The notes under the pieces are model-generated. The model saw nothing but the letters and a program-made list of their open reading frames with translations. It did no database searches and was not told where the DNA came from. 64,000 bases of DNA, taken from Ianthella basta. Its lineage: Eukaryota; Porifera; Demospongiae; Verongiida; Ianthellidae. The stretch is taken from positions 13,862,123 to 13,926,122 of the forward strand of contig OZ025868.1 in the NCBI GenBank assembly GCA_964019415.1. The letters are read 5' to 3'. Of the stretch, positions 24,169-38,860 are shown piece by piece. Position numbers and translations under genes: made by a program. Within the stretch, counting starts at the first letter, position 1. Every line of letters begins with the position of its first letter.

Positions 24169-25082
24169 ATGGATATTTGGGACTGGTTGTCTGGCATCCT
24201 CCAATACCTCAAGCCGTGGCAAAAGGGCTGCAGTAAGATGTTACTGCTATGTGGTCTTGACAACTCCAGTAAGACCAGTCTCCTTCAAATGCTGAGAGAT
24301 GATCTAGACCCTCTAAGCCATTTTATCATGAAGGAAGAATTCAATATTGGTGGGTACGCATACACCTTGCGTGTTGATGCCTTGTACATATAAGACACGA
24401 GTATAAGGAATGTCATGCTCATGTTTTGAGTGTCCATTAAATTTTGTTACTATAATAATAGTTGTGGTTAAATGTAATTGCTTGCATGTACTTTAGATAG
24501 CCAGGCATGATGTGTTTGCTACCAAACAGGTTGAAGGTTCATAATAACTTTATCATCTTAATTGGGCTCATTATTTATCATTACATGCAATCTTGTGTCA
24601 TTTTGAAGCTGTAGTGTACCATAAATACTCAAATAACTGTAATGGTGCCGGTCTTACAACCCTCCCTCCTTTCCTTACTAGGCAACATTGCCTTCAAACT
24701 CATTGACATTGGAGGTAACTGTACCATTCACAGGGTATTGAAGGACTACTATCCAACTGTAGATGCCGCTGTTTTCGTGATTAATGCAAATGATAGGGAA
24801 CCCTTTAAAGAATCAGATGTGAAGTTAGCTGACCTTTTGGCTGAGGATCAACTTGGACACGTACCTGTGCTCATCCTGGGTATCACGACTCCCAACATCC
24901 CCGGTGCTGCTTGTGAAGATGAAATGCGGCAAGTGTTTGGATTGCACGATGTGACTACTGGAAAGGGAATTGTCCCAAAGAAGGATCTTCAGCGCAGGCC
25001 TGTTGAGCTCTTCATGTGTTCGGTGCCAAATCGTGAAGGTCTTGGCAATGGCTTCAAGTGGTTAGCTCAGTACCTTGACTAA
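24169..25082 (+). CDS. SAR1-like small GTPase, divergent, probable pseudo-GTPase
   Basis: Two exons, 24169-24349 and 24682-25082 (phase 1 junction G|GC), give 193 residues against about 198 for SAR1. The whole length follows the SAR1 plan: amphipathic N-terminus IWDWLSGILQYL, P-loop region, DIGG switch II, HVPVLILG, GLHDVTTGKG, and the C-terminal FKWLAQYLD. SAR1 normally recruits the COPII coat at ER exit sites. Key nucleotide-binding positions have changed. The P-loop GLDNAGKT is GLDNSSKT, the DLGGH histidine is Asn, the switch I PT region is not recognisable, and NKxD in G4 is replaced by ITTP. GTP binding is therefore doubtful although the fold and frame are preserved. It is unrelated to its receptor neighbours. 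Confidence 0.85.
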
Positions 25083-25487
25083 CAATGCTGTGTAGTTATA
25101 GCTCAACTCAAGTTGACATGGCTGCAGCTAGCATGCATGGATATCTTACAGTATTATTAATTTTGCCCAGCTGATCTACCAAACGTGGACTGCAAGATTT
25201 GGCTGACTCAGCTTGATTGTTTTTGTGAAGAATCTCTATTATTGTATGTGATTACACTTGAACGTGCCTCATTGGGTTTGTACCGTATAGTGCTGTTTTT
25301 GCATATGTACGCTGCAATATAATAATGGCTGTTAACTAGACCCAAATGTGGAGACATGTATGTAGTGTGAGACAAAGGACTCAGGTCTGCATGACCAATG
25401 CATATGCATGAGACTGACATGTACCAGATTGTGGGTAAATTTTGCATTATAATTGCTATATATAATCCTATAATATAATTTGTGATG

Positions 25488-25672
25488 CAAAGTTTGAGTG
25501 TGGATATAGTATAAAATTAATGCTGAGCAAGCGTCCTCCCAACTGCACCATTATGAAGATAAGTCAACAACTGAATCGAAGAACCCTGCGTATCAACCAC
25601 TGGAGACAGCAGCTGCAGATCTCGAGACAGGAACACTAGAATCTGATTTTTATATTATTAGAGAGTACATTC
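25488..25672 (+). pseudogene. Orphan decayed tail A last exon
   Basis: After gatgcaaag (acceptor AG mutated to AA) the sequence follows the receptor last exon (SLSVDI, then PAYQPLETAAADLETGTLESDFYI in another frame). An early TAA and a deletion around EEHSGGV break it. It lies just downstream of the SAR1-like gene with no other receptor exon nearby. Confidence 0.65.
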
Positions 25673-25965
25673 GTCAACTTTGAAGAGTGAACATTAGTAC
25701 ATTCTAGGTAGTTTGAGAGTTTGTATCCTGCGTATAATTAGACCTTATATGTCCACATGTACATGAATGAGTAAAAGTGGCTTCAATTTTGCATAAAATT
25801 ATATGGATAAATTAAAACATCATGAACTTTTTGACATAATTATTCATGTGTTTATTTTTTGTATGACTCCAAAAGTAATGGGAAAGGAAATATTTTACAC
25901 CTTTAGCTGCTCAATCTCCGTATACTATTCTCATCCGTTTCCAACCCATATTCTCCTCATAACAT

Positions 25966-26020
25966 CGCGTAGCCAGTCCCTATTTCATCGCCCCCGACCA
26001 AAATAGGGACTGGCTACGCG
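25966..26020. repeat. Perfect hairpin with 20 bp arms
   Basis: Left arm 25966-25985 (cgcgtagccagtccctattt) is exactly complementary to 26001-26020, with a 15 nt C-rich loop. It is probably the end of, or a complete, foldback element. Function unknown. Confidence 0.9.
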
Positions 26021-26120
26021 AGGCTAAAATTCCCTATCTTCGATACTTCCGTCCATACATAATTATATAAATGCTAGTTATACTACCTCAGTTTACGTAT
26101 TATATAAACCGACATGTAAT

Positions 26121-26261
26121 ACATATAGTACGGTAGGGAGGTCTATAGCCGATATATAGGACCGAGGCGCTTACATATTTACCGAGGCGCGAAGCGCCGA
26201 GGTAAATATGAGCGCCGAGGTCCTATATAGAGGCTATAGACCGACCTACCGTACTATATGT
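26121..26261. repeat. Imperfect palindrome with 70 bp arms
   Basis: Both ends read acatatagtacggtagg inwards. The centre is ggcgc-gaa-gcgcc near 26186-26198, and the motif ccgaggcgc or its complement recurs through both arms. Mismatches are few and cluster as GA/TC pairs. A foldback transposon or a hairpin-forming RNA are both possible. Confidence 0.8.
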
Positions 26262-26265
26262 CTTA

Positions 26266-27107
26266 TATAGTATGGTGAGTGCGCAACAGGAACGAACCTT
26301 CTGCAGCAATATCGAGCCTAGACCTCTCCGGCGACGACGCCATTTGCATTCCATAAACGCCTGCATTACGTCACTGATCCTTCTGGAACGGGCTACGGCA
26401 CCATTGCATTCAGTAGACGCCTCCATGACGTCACAACAAGCTTCAGGGCTGACCATTGAGAATACTGCGCGCCTATTGGCAGTACGCTGACCAATGAGAT
26501 TACAGGGAACCGAATTCAAAATAATGCACAGTCAGCAGTTTTGGTCGTGGCCGTGACAGGGTGCTGGACGGAGAGTCTTGAAAACGCTTCTATTCTGGCA
26601 GAACACCGACTTCGATGCGGACTCAGAACTAGAGGGGACAATTTTTAACCACATTTGAGAGCTTTCGACGATATCCAGCTGGACTTTGTTTTCGTCATCT
26701 GAAGAAGTCGCTGAACGGACCGTGTCTGCGCGTCTTCCACGCCATAGTTTCGCGCAACAGAGCCGGACTCAGTGCTCGGCTCCTAGAATACGTCCCTTTA
26801 CGCATGTATCTTGTCCAACTGACTTTCCTTCGTGCGACGATTTTTAGCGGTCGCGTTTTTTCTTGGAGCGTCAAGATCCTCCGCAGCCTCCGATTGTCAC
26901 GGCCACAGTAAAATGGTAAGACTGCTTCGCCTGACAGTACGCACATTTGGCTCTGGTTTCATTACATTCCTTCTTGATATCAGACCTGTTGCGCAATCAG
27001 AGCTTTGATATCGTGATATCAGACCTCTTTTCAGGTCTATATCACATATATAGGACCACCTGCCAATGCTTAAATCCCTATAGTTGCGCAATCACCATAC
27101 TATATAC
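26266..27107. mobile_element. 0.84 kb element with inverted termini
   Basis: The left end tatatagtatggtgagtgcg (from 26266) is matched in inverse at the right end gcaatcaccatactatata (to about 27107), with one mismatch over about 24 nt. Inside, tggccgtgaca near 26549 is mirrored by tgtcacggcca near 26897. No transposase ORF. It is read as a non-autonomous DNA transposon next to the palindromes. The exact borders and target duplication are not settled. Confidence 0.6.
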
Positions 27108-27840
27108 CGACATATATACCAGCCAGCCCCTAAAAGTCCATCTTCGAAGTCGAATTCTTCCACTTTATATCTGCATGCAGCAAGGGGGATGACAGAATAC
27201 TGATCTACGGCACGCGAGACTATTGAATACGCATGGTACTGGGTACGTATACATGTTATAAATACCACGTGACTGCGTCGCTGTATATCAGCCCAATCAC
27301 TCTTGATGGAGCTCTGGAATAGTGGCAAGTAGGGCGATGACCTAGGCGGGAATTGCGCTAAGCAATTTCTGAAAGGTGATTCTGCCGTTACTGAAATATA
27401 CCAACTAGGCCTTAGCTAAGCACTGTCGCTTTCGCTGAGGAGTTGATAGAGTGTGCATGGCTTAGCTGGCTTACTTCAGTAGCGGCAACATTGTCTTCCG
27501 GCCCAGCTCCCGAGCCTACAGTGCCATCGGGGAGGTCCCAATTACACAGCGTATGCGCATCTGCATATGAAGCTTCGAATAACAAAGATCATCAAAGACG
27601 CCTCAACTTCCTGTTTCCGACGTAATTCAATACCCACTTCCTATATACAGTGCTTCTATAGCTACCCGACCAGTCTGTTGGACGTAGTAGGCATTATTGA
27701 GAGTAATCGTATATGCTACGAACAGTGCTTATTTTAACAAGTTAGTGTCACTCCTTTTATAGTGTAATGGATTACCAAGTATATTGTGGTGTTGTGGCTA
27801 TAGCTACTCAATACTGTGAATTTGGTATATATCCCTTTAC
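27108..27840. promoter_or_regulatory. R4 upstream region, unlike classes I and II
   Basis: It contains no counterpart of the class I leader or of the class II block and upstream ORF. The acceptor ttacag lies just before the R4 start region at 27842, so a leader exon is likely. The 60-codon ORF at 27443-27625 has no recognisable similarity. Confidence 0.35.
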
Positions 27841-27845
27841 AGGCG

Positions 27846-31774
<3,929 letters not shown>

Positions 31775-32250
31775 AGATATCTTTGTTGACTCTGAAGGGA
31801 ATGATTGGTGGACATTTCGTATTCTTTTCTATGCAAGGTACATTTATCCTGCAAGCATTTATAATTGTGCATAATTGTGAATATTGAAACTGATCATGAC
31901 GTTTGCTGATGATGCTAAAGACGGCTGTGAAAGAAGAGACATTGCAGTATATTGGGGAGGTGACCGAATGGGATTCACTGATCAGAATAGGCCTAAGCGA
32001 AAGGGTGGAAGAAGTCAAAGGTAATGAGAGTAGCGAGAAAGAGTGTCAGGTAATGATTGGAGAGAAACAGCTAGAGCAGGTAGACATGATTAAATACCTA
32101 GAGGCCATGATCAGTGATGTGTGTACTTACCTTGACAGCCACACCCACACTAGCAGTCTGTGGCCACTTGCACTTCCTTGCACAGCCTCCTGCCAATCAC
32201 AGTTAATGTGCGTGTTTGTGCATGTGTGTGTGTATGTGGAGAGGGGGAGG
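31775..32250. mobile_element. R4 3' flank with reverse-transcriptase relic
   Basis: From 31897, TFADDAKDG is encoded. In a shifted frame QVMIGEKQLEQVDMIKYLE follows to about 32105. Order and spacing fit the YADD box and following segment of a LINE reverse transcriptase. The ORF 31903-32253 is a chimera of this relic and simple sequence. Confidence 0.55.
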
Positions 32251-32455
32251 TAAATGTGGTAATAAGCAGTTACTTTGCAACTACATACACGAGCAGCTAG
32301 CTAACCCATCAAACATAAATTATTATTATTATTATGCCTAGTGTAACTGGTCATTGGTGGAGTGCACTGATGGAAGTTCAGGAGTATCCAAAGTAGCTAG
32401 CAATCATATTGAAGGCGATGAAGCACATCACATAGTGTTTTGAAACTTTTGTGAA

Positions 32456-32456
<1 letters not shown>

Positions 32457-32549
<93 letters not shown>
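32457..32549. repeat. (CA)n microsatellite upstream of R5
   Basis: 46 CA units at the class II upstream position, as before R3 and R9. Only a short TG tract (near 32209-32240) faces it here. Confidence 0.95.
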
Positions 32550-32553
<4 letters not shown>

Positions 32554-32757
32554 CCGGAACACAGCTAGGCCTAAATCTGCTTGGTGATGCGACACTACAA
32601 GAATCTTAGCTAAATGTTCCATACAATGGAAACTATCAGTGCATGGATGTGTGTAAGATAGCTATTTTCATTAGCGGTGACCGTGATTACTATACCTACT
32701 ACAATGAACTTGAACATATTGAATGTGTAATTATCGTATAATTTATGAGTCTTAATT

Positions 32758-32864
32758 GGCTAGTATATTTATAGAGGGCCTGGGCTGGAATGAAGCCGGG
32801 CTCGAATAGAGGCAGGGTCAAACCTCTTGAAAGAAATAAAGGCCCGTGGGCCTCTATTCGGACA
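32758..32864 (+). promoter_or_regulatory. Class II upstream block with TATA-like site and inverted repeat (R5)
   Basis: A TATA-like tatatttatag site is followed by a perfect inverted repeat: cgaatagaggc at 32803-32813 and gcctctattcg at 32850-32860. The arms are cleaner here than before R3 or R9. Confidence 0.45.
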
Positions 32865-33126
32865 TTGACTACGTGTGAAGGTATGTTGCCGGAAGATGCA
32901 CCAGTCCTGCTCTAGCTGACGTACCCCTAACCCTGGATCGCTATATGTAGCAGCTTCACTCTACGCATTTCCCTAGCTGCTTTTAGTTTGCGGTTCATTG
33001 CGCTAGTAATTTCTTGTGGTAGCTAGATAGCCATTAATATAGAGGCAGCTGAGCTGCGTAGCTAGTGTAATTGTACAGCTACAGAGTTTAAATAGCTAGC
33101 TATAGGAAGTAGGAAGTCCGAGTATC

Positions 33127-33206
33127 ATGGACATCCGTTACCGCAGGCGGACCAGAGCGACAGGTTTGCGCGAACTCTTCAGCATAGATTGGACCCCAGA
33201 TCGGAG
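33127..33206 (+). promoter_or_regulatory. Upstream ORF of R5 ending on the receptor start codon
   Basis: It opens at ATG 33127 (MDIRYRRRTRATGLRELF...). After splicing at 33206|33207 to 33312 it ends AGA TAA, overlapping ATG at 33315 as taATG. It is also 27 residues, with four substitutions relative to R3. Confidence 0.5.
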
Positions 33207-34066
33207 GTAAGTAGATGGTAGTTAGCTACGTAAATTAAATATACAATTGTACTTGGTGAGTGGCTCAAACAAAGAAGTAACCCAATCGAATTCATTTATT
33301 CATTTCTACAGATAATGCTGCTCCACACTGTTTACACTGTACTTGTGTTATATGGTGCCTGGACTCACGTTGGGGCAGTGGAATTGCGTTAGTAGCTAGA
33401 CTGTAGAAATTAATCATGTCTAAGCCTACAATAGCATCCAGACTGCCTACTATTATATAATTGTAGTTAGTTGTTTAGTTTTATGTTTTATGTGCGTGTT
33501 TAAGGGTTTGTGTTACGGATTTATTGCCATTATGAACTTGATTGCTTGTTTTGTCCTTGTCAGTAACTCTAGATGTTTCAGGTGAAGCTGTACCAATTGA
33601 TATCCCTGGTGTATATGTTGTACCAGAGAAGGAGGATGTCACATTCACTTGTAACAGTAGCAAGCAGGATATTTTTCCAAGTTGAAGAGTAGACTTAAAA
33701 GTCCTAGGCAGCACTACTGGTTTTGTTAATAGTACACAAGTTTCTTCTCTGCCAAGTGTGAGCTCACGAGGGGGTCACAATCCAACAAGCTTCACTGTCC
33801 GCAACATTTCATCAAAGAGCAATGGATCAGTTGTGGAATGCATGGCTGAATTCTCGACAGCTAAGGGCCTAAGATTCTCTATAATATTAAACGCAGAAAT
33901 CTTGGTAGAAGGTGAGGGTTTGTATGTACCTATCAATCACATGCAGCAAAAACTGTATTACTCTGTACATAGCTGCAGCATTCATCATTGGTATAATTAT
34001 ATCTTTAAGGAAGATGGTGCAGAACATAGAGACCATTATGCAGTTATGCCATCCTGTATAGAAAGG

Positions 34067-35165
34067 TATGGCAAAACCACCTGGCGGAATAACCGTAGGA
34101 ACAAGGAGGAGGGCCGGTCCATGCAAAACCCAGGTCATTAACATGCGCTGACTTTGAATATGTTTTCCCTATCCCTACATCTGCCAACATTTTGCTGCGC
34201 CTCCTATGCAGTATATATACTACTGAATGCCCATTCCAGCTCTTCAGCTTCCCCTTTACACCCACAGGTATAGCCTTACAATTTTTCCATCTTTCCGCTT
34301 TGTTGCATGTGCTCTGTACACTAGTTATTTGGTTTATCCTCGCAAATCGCTTGCAACTCAATCTACTCTGCTGTGCTCTAGAATCTAGACCCTCCTAATC
34401 TTCCATGCAATCCATTATGTGTTTCCATGTATCAGCTAGTTGCAGGACCCATATGCTTTGGATTCATCACTTATGTAGCTATGCATCTTGCTCTGCCTTG
34501 AGCCTCTGGAAAACCACCCAGCTCAACTACTAGTACATGTTATTGTTTACCATTGCTCTTCACCACATTGCTGCCTGCCAAACAGTGCACCCATTTTCGG
34601 GCCCTCTCTGTTTGGCTCTACACTGTAAAAACAGTGATGGTTTCGGGCCACCCGTGGTGGTTCTTAAGGACAAGCAGGGGTTTCAAAATAAACAACCACT
34701 GTAACACATGCATTTAGTCTCTGTGAAAATCCAATGGCGGTCTGAATCCAACACTGTTTAACAGTGAACACCAGCACAAACATTGTACACTTCACTATCA
34801 ACACTTGCGAAGTTCAAACTCCCCATATCCAGGATGTGAATGGCTTATACAGCGTACAGAGTGCAGTTGTACATGCGTCATGGTGCACACCAGACTGCAG
34901 TTTCTGGCTATTCAGGCTTTCCTCATTAGCGCTTCAGTCACATACGTGGATGTATGCATGCAACATGGTGGTATAGGTACTGTAAATGGGAACATATAGC
35001 TAGAATGGGCATATATGCATGCAATAAGATAGTCTACTGTGGCAGCCCTTGCTATTGCACACTCACATGTACAAAAGCACTATAATACGCAGGCAGAGAA
35101 ACAGGGGATGGTAGTGAGACCGCAAGCGTGGCAAAATGTTGGCAGATGTAGGATGGTGAAAACGC
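34067..35165. mobile_element. Truncated copy of the inverted-repeat element in the R5 intron
   Basis: It is homologous to 13494-14795 in R3. The left arm and interior are present. The right arm is cut after gatggtgaaaacg and joined directly to sequence that in R3 lies about 720 nt further on (caaccgcacagtaatt). One of the two ggccggtccatgcaaa blocks in the left arm is missing. Confidence 0.7.
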
Positions 35166-36631
35166 AACCGCACAGTAATTGCAAATGGCTGTCAAATGGC
35201 TCGGCCGCGGATGACCTTCGATAACGGCACGCAGGGAGACAGCAGCATATAGCACTTTTCTATTACATGCACTCCAGGCTGACTTTGGGTTCACTACTGT
35301 CTTCAATACATTGAATGAAGCTTAAGTGTATTCCTAGCCTTTAATTGTTCTTCGCCGCCAACGTTTGTCTAGTTTCACCGAAGCGGCCTAATGCAATAAG
35401 ATAGGAGTAGCTACTTTATCAGCCACATCCCTAAATAGACTTCATGAGTGTAACGTCTGATATTTTTATTATATGATCTAAAATTGAAGTAGCTGAAAGT
35501 CAGTGTACAGTTTACAAGGAACCCTTAAGCATATTGCTCGAGCACTCAGCCTTGACCACATTGATATATTTGTATATATCCTGTGTAATGTCTATCTACC
35601 TGCACTTCATATTCTTCAAGATACACGATAAGTGAATTACAGACAGCATTGAATGAATATTGAAATGGTGGAGAATTATATAGCTTTGTGTACCACTTAA
35701 GGATGACAACAATTTCTAATTCCTCTGCAGCTTGTAACTCTTCTGCTGATGTCCACTGCAACACAATTATTCTTCATTGTACAGCTGCATTTCTGTTAAT
35801 ACTTATTGCTTCTCTGTCTACAGGCTCTCCAAACTGTCCCAATACTCAGATTAGAGATATTACAGAGGATTCGTTGGTTGTTTCTGTGCAGCAATTACAC
35901 AGGATGTGGCTACCAGTGCGTTACCATGTCAAGGTTACTTTCTACAACATGTCAGTAGTCACTGCACACAATTCAAGTTTTTCAGGCAATGGGTCTGTTC
36001 CAGTGACTTCACTTCAACCTGGCAAGGTCTATAACATCTCAGTCACTCCATGTAACATGGCTGGATGCAACGAGTCATGTGACATCCAATCTGTGCAAAT
36101 AACTGCAGTACCTACAGGAGGTGGTGAGTATGGCATGCAAAATCATGCAGTTGTGATTATAATGCTACATAAATTAACGTGTTATAGTGCATAGTTACCT
36201 ATATATGACAATGAGAACACCTCAGTTATCCTTCACCTACATATGTATCTGTTATTGTTAGCGTTAGATCCTGGAGGTGGTGCTGTTGGGGATCCAATTC
36301 TCACTATTGGACTACCCATTATTGTTGTGGTAGTACTGGCAATACCCATTGTGGTAGTATCAATAATGCTATTGACACTTTTCTACAGAAGGTTCGTTTT
36401 TCTTGCAGTTGAACACATGTTGTGCTTGGGGTACTTTCATATACTCATAGTTTGTCCTCCCATTCACAAGTAATTGTGAATGCTTATTCACATCCACTTT
36501 TAGGAGAAGATCAAGAGGTAAACAGAAGAAGGTGAGTAGCTGGTTACAGTACAGCCACCGTTTTACCCTCCTCTTCCGTCACCCTGTGTACTGGAGATGC
36601 TACCATGCATATCAGTGCTGACAATGTCCAA

Positions 36632-36647
36632 TGTGTGTGTGTGTGTA

Positions 36648-36679
<32 letters not shown>

Positions 36680-36840
36680 TGTGTGTGTGTGCGTGTGTGT
36701 GCGTGCGTGTGTGTGTGTGTATGTGTGTGTGTATGAGTGTGTGTGTGTGTGTGTGTGCACGTGTGTGTGTACGTGTGTGTGTGTATGTGTGTGTGAGTGT
36801 GTGTGTGTGTGTGTGTGTGCACGTGTGTGTGTGTGTGTAC
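36632..36840. repeat. (TG)n microsatellite in R5 intron 5
   Basis: Heavily interrupted TG tract (TA, GC and GA variants), older-looking than those of R4 and R8, in the same intron. Confidence 0.95.
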
Positions 36841-37887
36841 GAGTGCATGAATTGGTGTTACTAAAAAATGATTATCAGGTAATAGCACTTAGAGAACCCG
36901 CAGGTCAATGGAACTTGGAGCAAGCCTATGTTAGTACAATAACTAGCTTAGTTCCCTGAAATGATCTCGAAATATAATGTTGAGTAATGCACAGTATTAA
37001 TCTTGATGATTGTGCTATAGAAGTTGATTATGCTGTATGCATTTGTGCATAGAATGGAAGCAGAGAGCGACAATATGAAAACATTGTGGCAGTTGACTCA
37101 GCCTATGATGATATACTGGCCATGTCTGCTACTCTTCGTGATCCTGCTCCTGCTGTAAGCCAGCTTCTAGTGTCACTTTGTAATAACACTGAGGGATATG
37201 AAGTGATACACAGTGCTCCTCCATCACTGGATGTGAGAGTATTGTAATAAATCTGTGTGTGTCACACAATTAACACAGTCACATTCAGTCCTCTAGCGAA
37301 TGAAAGGATTGAAATGTTGACAGATGAGAATTGGTACATAATTTTGATTATCTATTTATTCATTCATATATGCACATGTGTCAGTGTTCACTTCTTGCTG
37401 AGCAAAACAGTAACAGTGAGAGCCTCCTGCTGCACAACACTATGCGTATTTTATATAATGATCGGGCAAACAAGTTCTGGGCTTAAACAAGATAGCATAA
37501 GGATTGTAATTATGCTGCCCACTACACCCATTCTTGGGTGCCAATTGAAGCATCTGAAATATTCAAGTATTTAAGTCCGGCCCATGAGTCTGATATTTTA
37601 GAAAATGATTGTGAGTTGTTTTGGTATAATAATATCCATATTATGCCTTCTGTTAGGTTGTGCCACAGAGTTCAAGTGTGAATATCATTATTGCTGAACA
37701 AGCAACCTCCCAGTTACCTAGCTATGATAACAGATCAGCAACTGATCTCCAGTATGAAGAACATAGCGGGGGTGTGACCAGCAGTGATGTTGTAATGGAG
37801 GCCAACCCTGCATATCAGCCACTGGAGGCAGCAGCTGCAGCTGCAGATCTCAGCACTGGAACAATACAGTCTGAGTATTATATTTAG

Positions 37888-38850
37888 AGATATCTTTGTT
37901 GACTCTGAAGGGAATGATTGGTGAACATTGTGTATTCTTTTCCATGCAGGGTACATTCATCTTGCAAACACTAATAATTACGCATATGCATGAATATTGA
38001 AACTATAGCTGCCATTTTGGCTGTGAAATCTTACATTTTGGCTTGAATTTATATGAGGAAGCAAGGAGAGAATGTGTGAGAAAAGTGGCACTCGAAGGCA
38101 CGACAGGCATCTAGACGTTTGTTGATGATGTTAATGATGGCTGTCAGAGAATGACAAGGTGATGAATGAGGCACTGATCAGATGAAGCCTATAAGAGTAA
38201 AAGGGTGGAGAAGTCAAAGATAATGAGAGCAGCATAAAAGTGATGTGCGTACTTGCCCTTGACAGCCACACCCCCACTAGCAGTCTGTGGCCACTTGCAC
38301 CTCCTTGCACAGCCTCGTGTCAATCACAGTTAATACATACTTGGACATGGGTATTCTTTGTCATTACTGAGCAGTCAAGGGTCAGAGTCTCACATTCCCA
38401 TTTTGAAGGCAGATGTATTGGACGTACATAGCTAAGAGCCATGTAATGTACTCTTAGCATGCAATGCCATGAATGAGAGGTACATACAGGTAACGTGTTC
38501 ATGCTTGTGAATGTATAACTTTCCTTTTCGGTCCACCTTACCCCACTATGTATACACTTTGTATACTGAATGAATAAACAATACATGTGCATCCAACCGT
38601 CCATTTGTGGTACATGTAACTACAGCTAATATTGTTATAATGTATGGAACATTCAGTTCAAGACATTGCTGACTCACCTATATATACGTACATGTGCTCA
38701 AAGTCTCTAGACATGAGTGTGACCATTGCACTGTTCTATATTTTCTTGTAACACAGTGAGTGTATGTAGCTGAGCATGTACTGTTGCACAAGTCATGGTG
38801 TTTATTTATTAAATAATGCAGTACGTATATGTGTGTGTGTCTGTGTTTGT
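37888..38850. repeat. R5 3' flank, family b, and uninterrupted counterpart of the LINE insertion site
   Basis: It matches 53064-53883 downstream of R7. At 38612 the match breaks where R7's side enters the LINE, and it resumes around 38825 (gtgtgtgtgtctgtgt) with the sequence after the LINE at 57600. The intervening 38612-38820 instead matches 20890-21180. The rt relic corresponds to about 38110-38250. Confidence 0.65.
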
Positions 38851-38860
38851 GTGTCAACTC

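Larger units (their letters stand above)
33315..37887 (+). pseudogene. R5: receptor copy with stop codon in the Ig domain (class II, tail A)
   Basis: Exons by comparison: 33315-33387, 33564-33911, 35824-36123, 36262-36391, 36504-36531, 37053-37154, 37669-37887, all with usable splice sites and phases (400 codons in all). One defect is visible. In the Ig exon the conserved core Trp codon TGG (SWRVD in R3) is TGA at 33683-33685, so the product would end after about 64 residues. Everything downstream is undamaged: FN3 with VTPCNMAGCNESC, membrane helix, ITAM exon with YENI-x6-YDDI, and last exon with LQYEEHS, ANPAYQPL and EYYI. The lesion is therefore recent, a sequencing error, or an allele. 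Readthrough or skipping of the Ig exon (phase 1-1, frame kept) could still yield a membrane FN3 protein. Confidence 0.75.
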
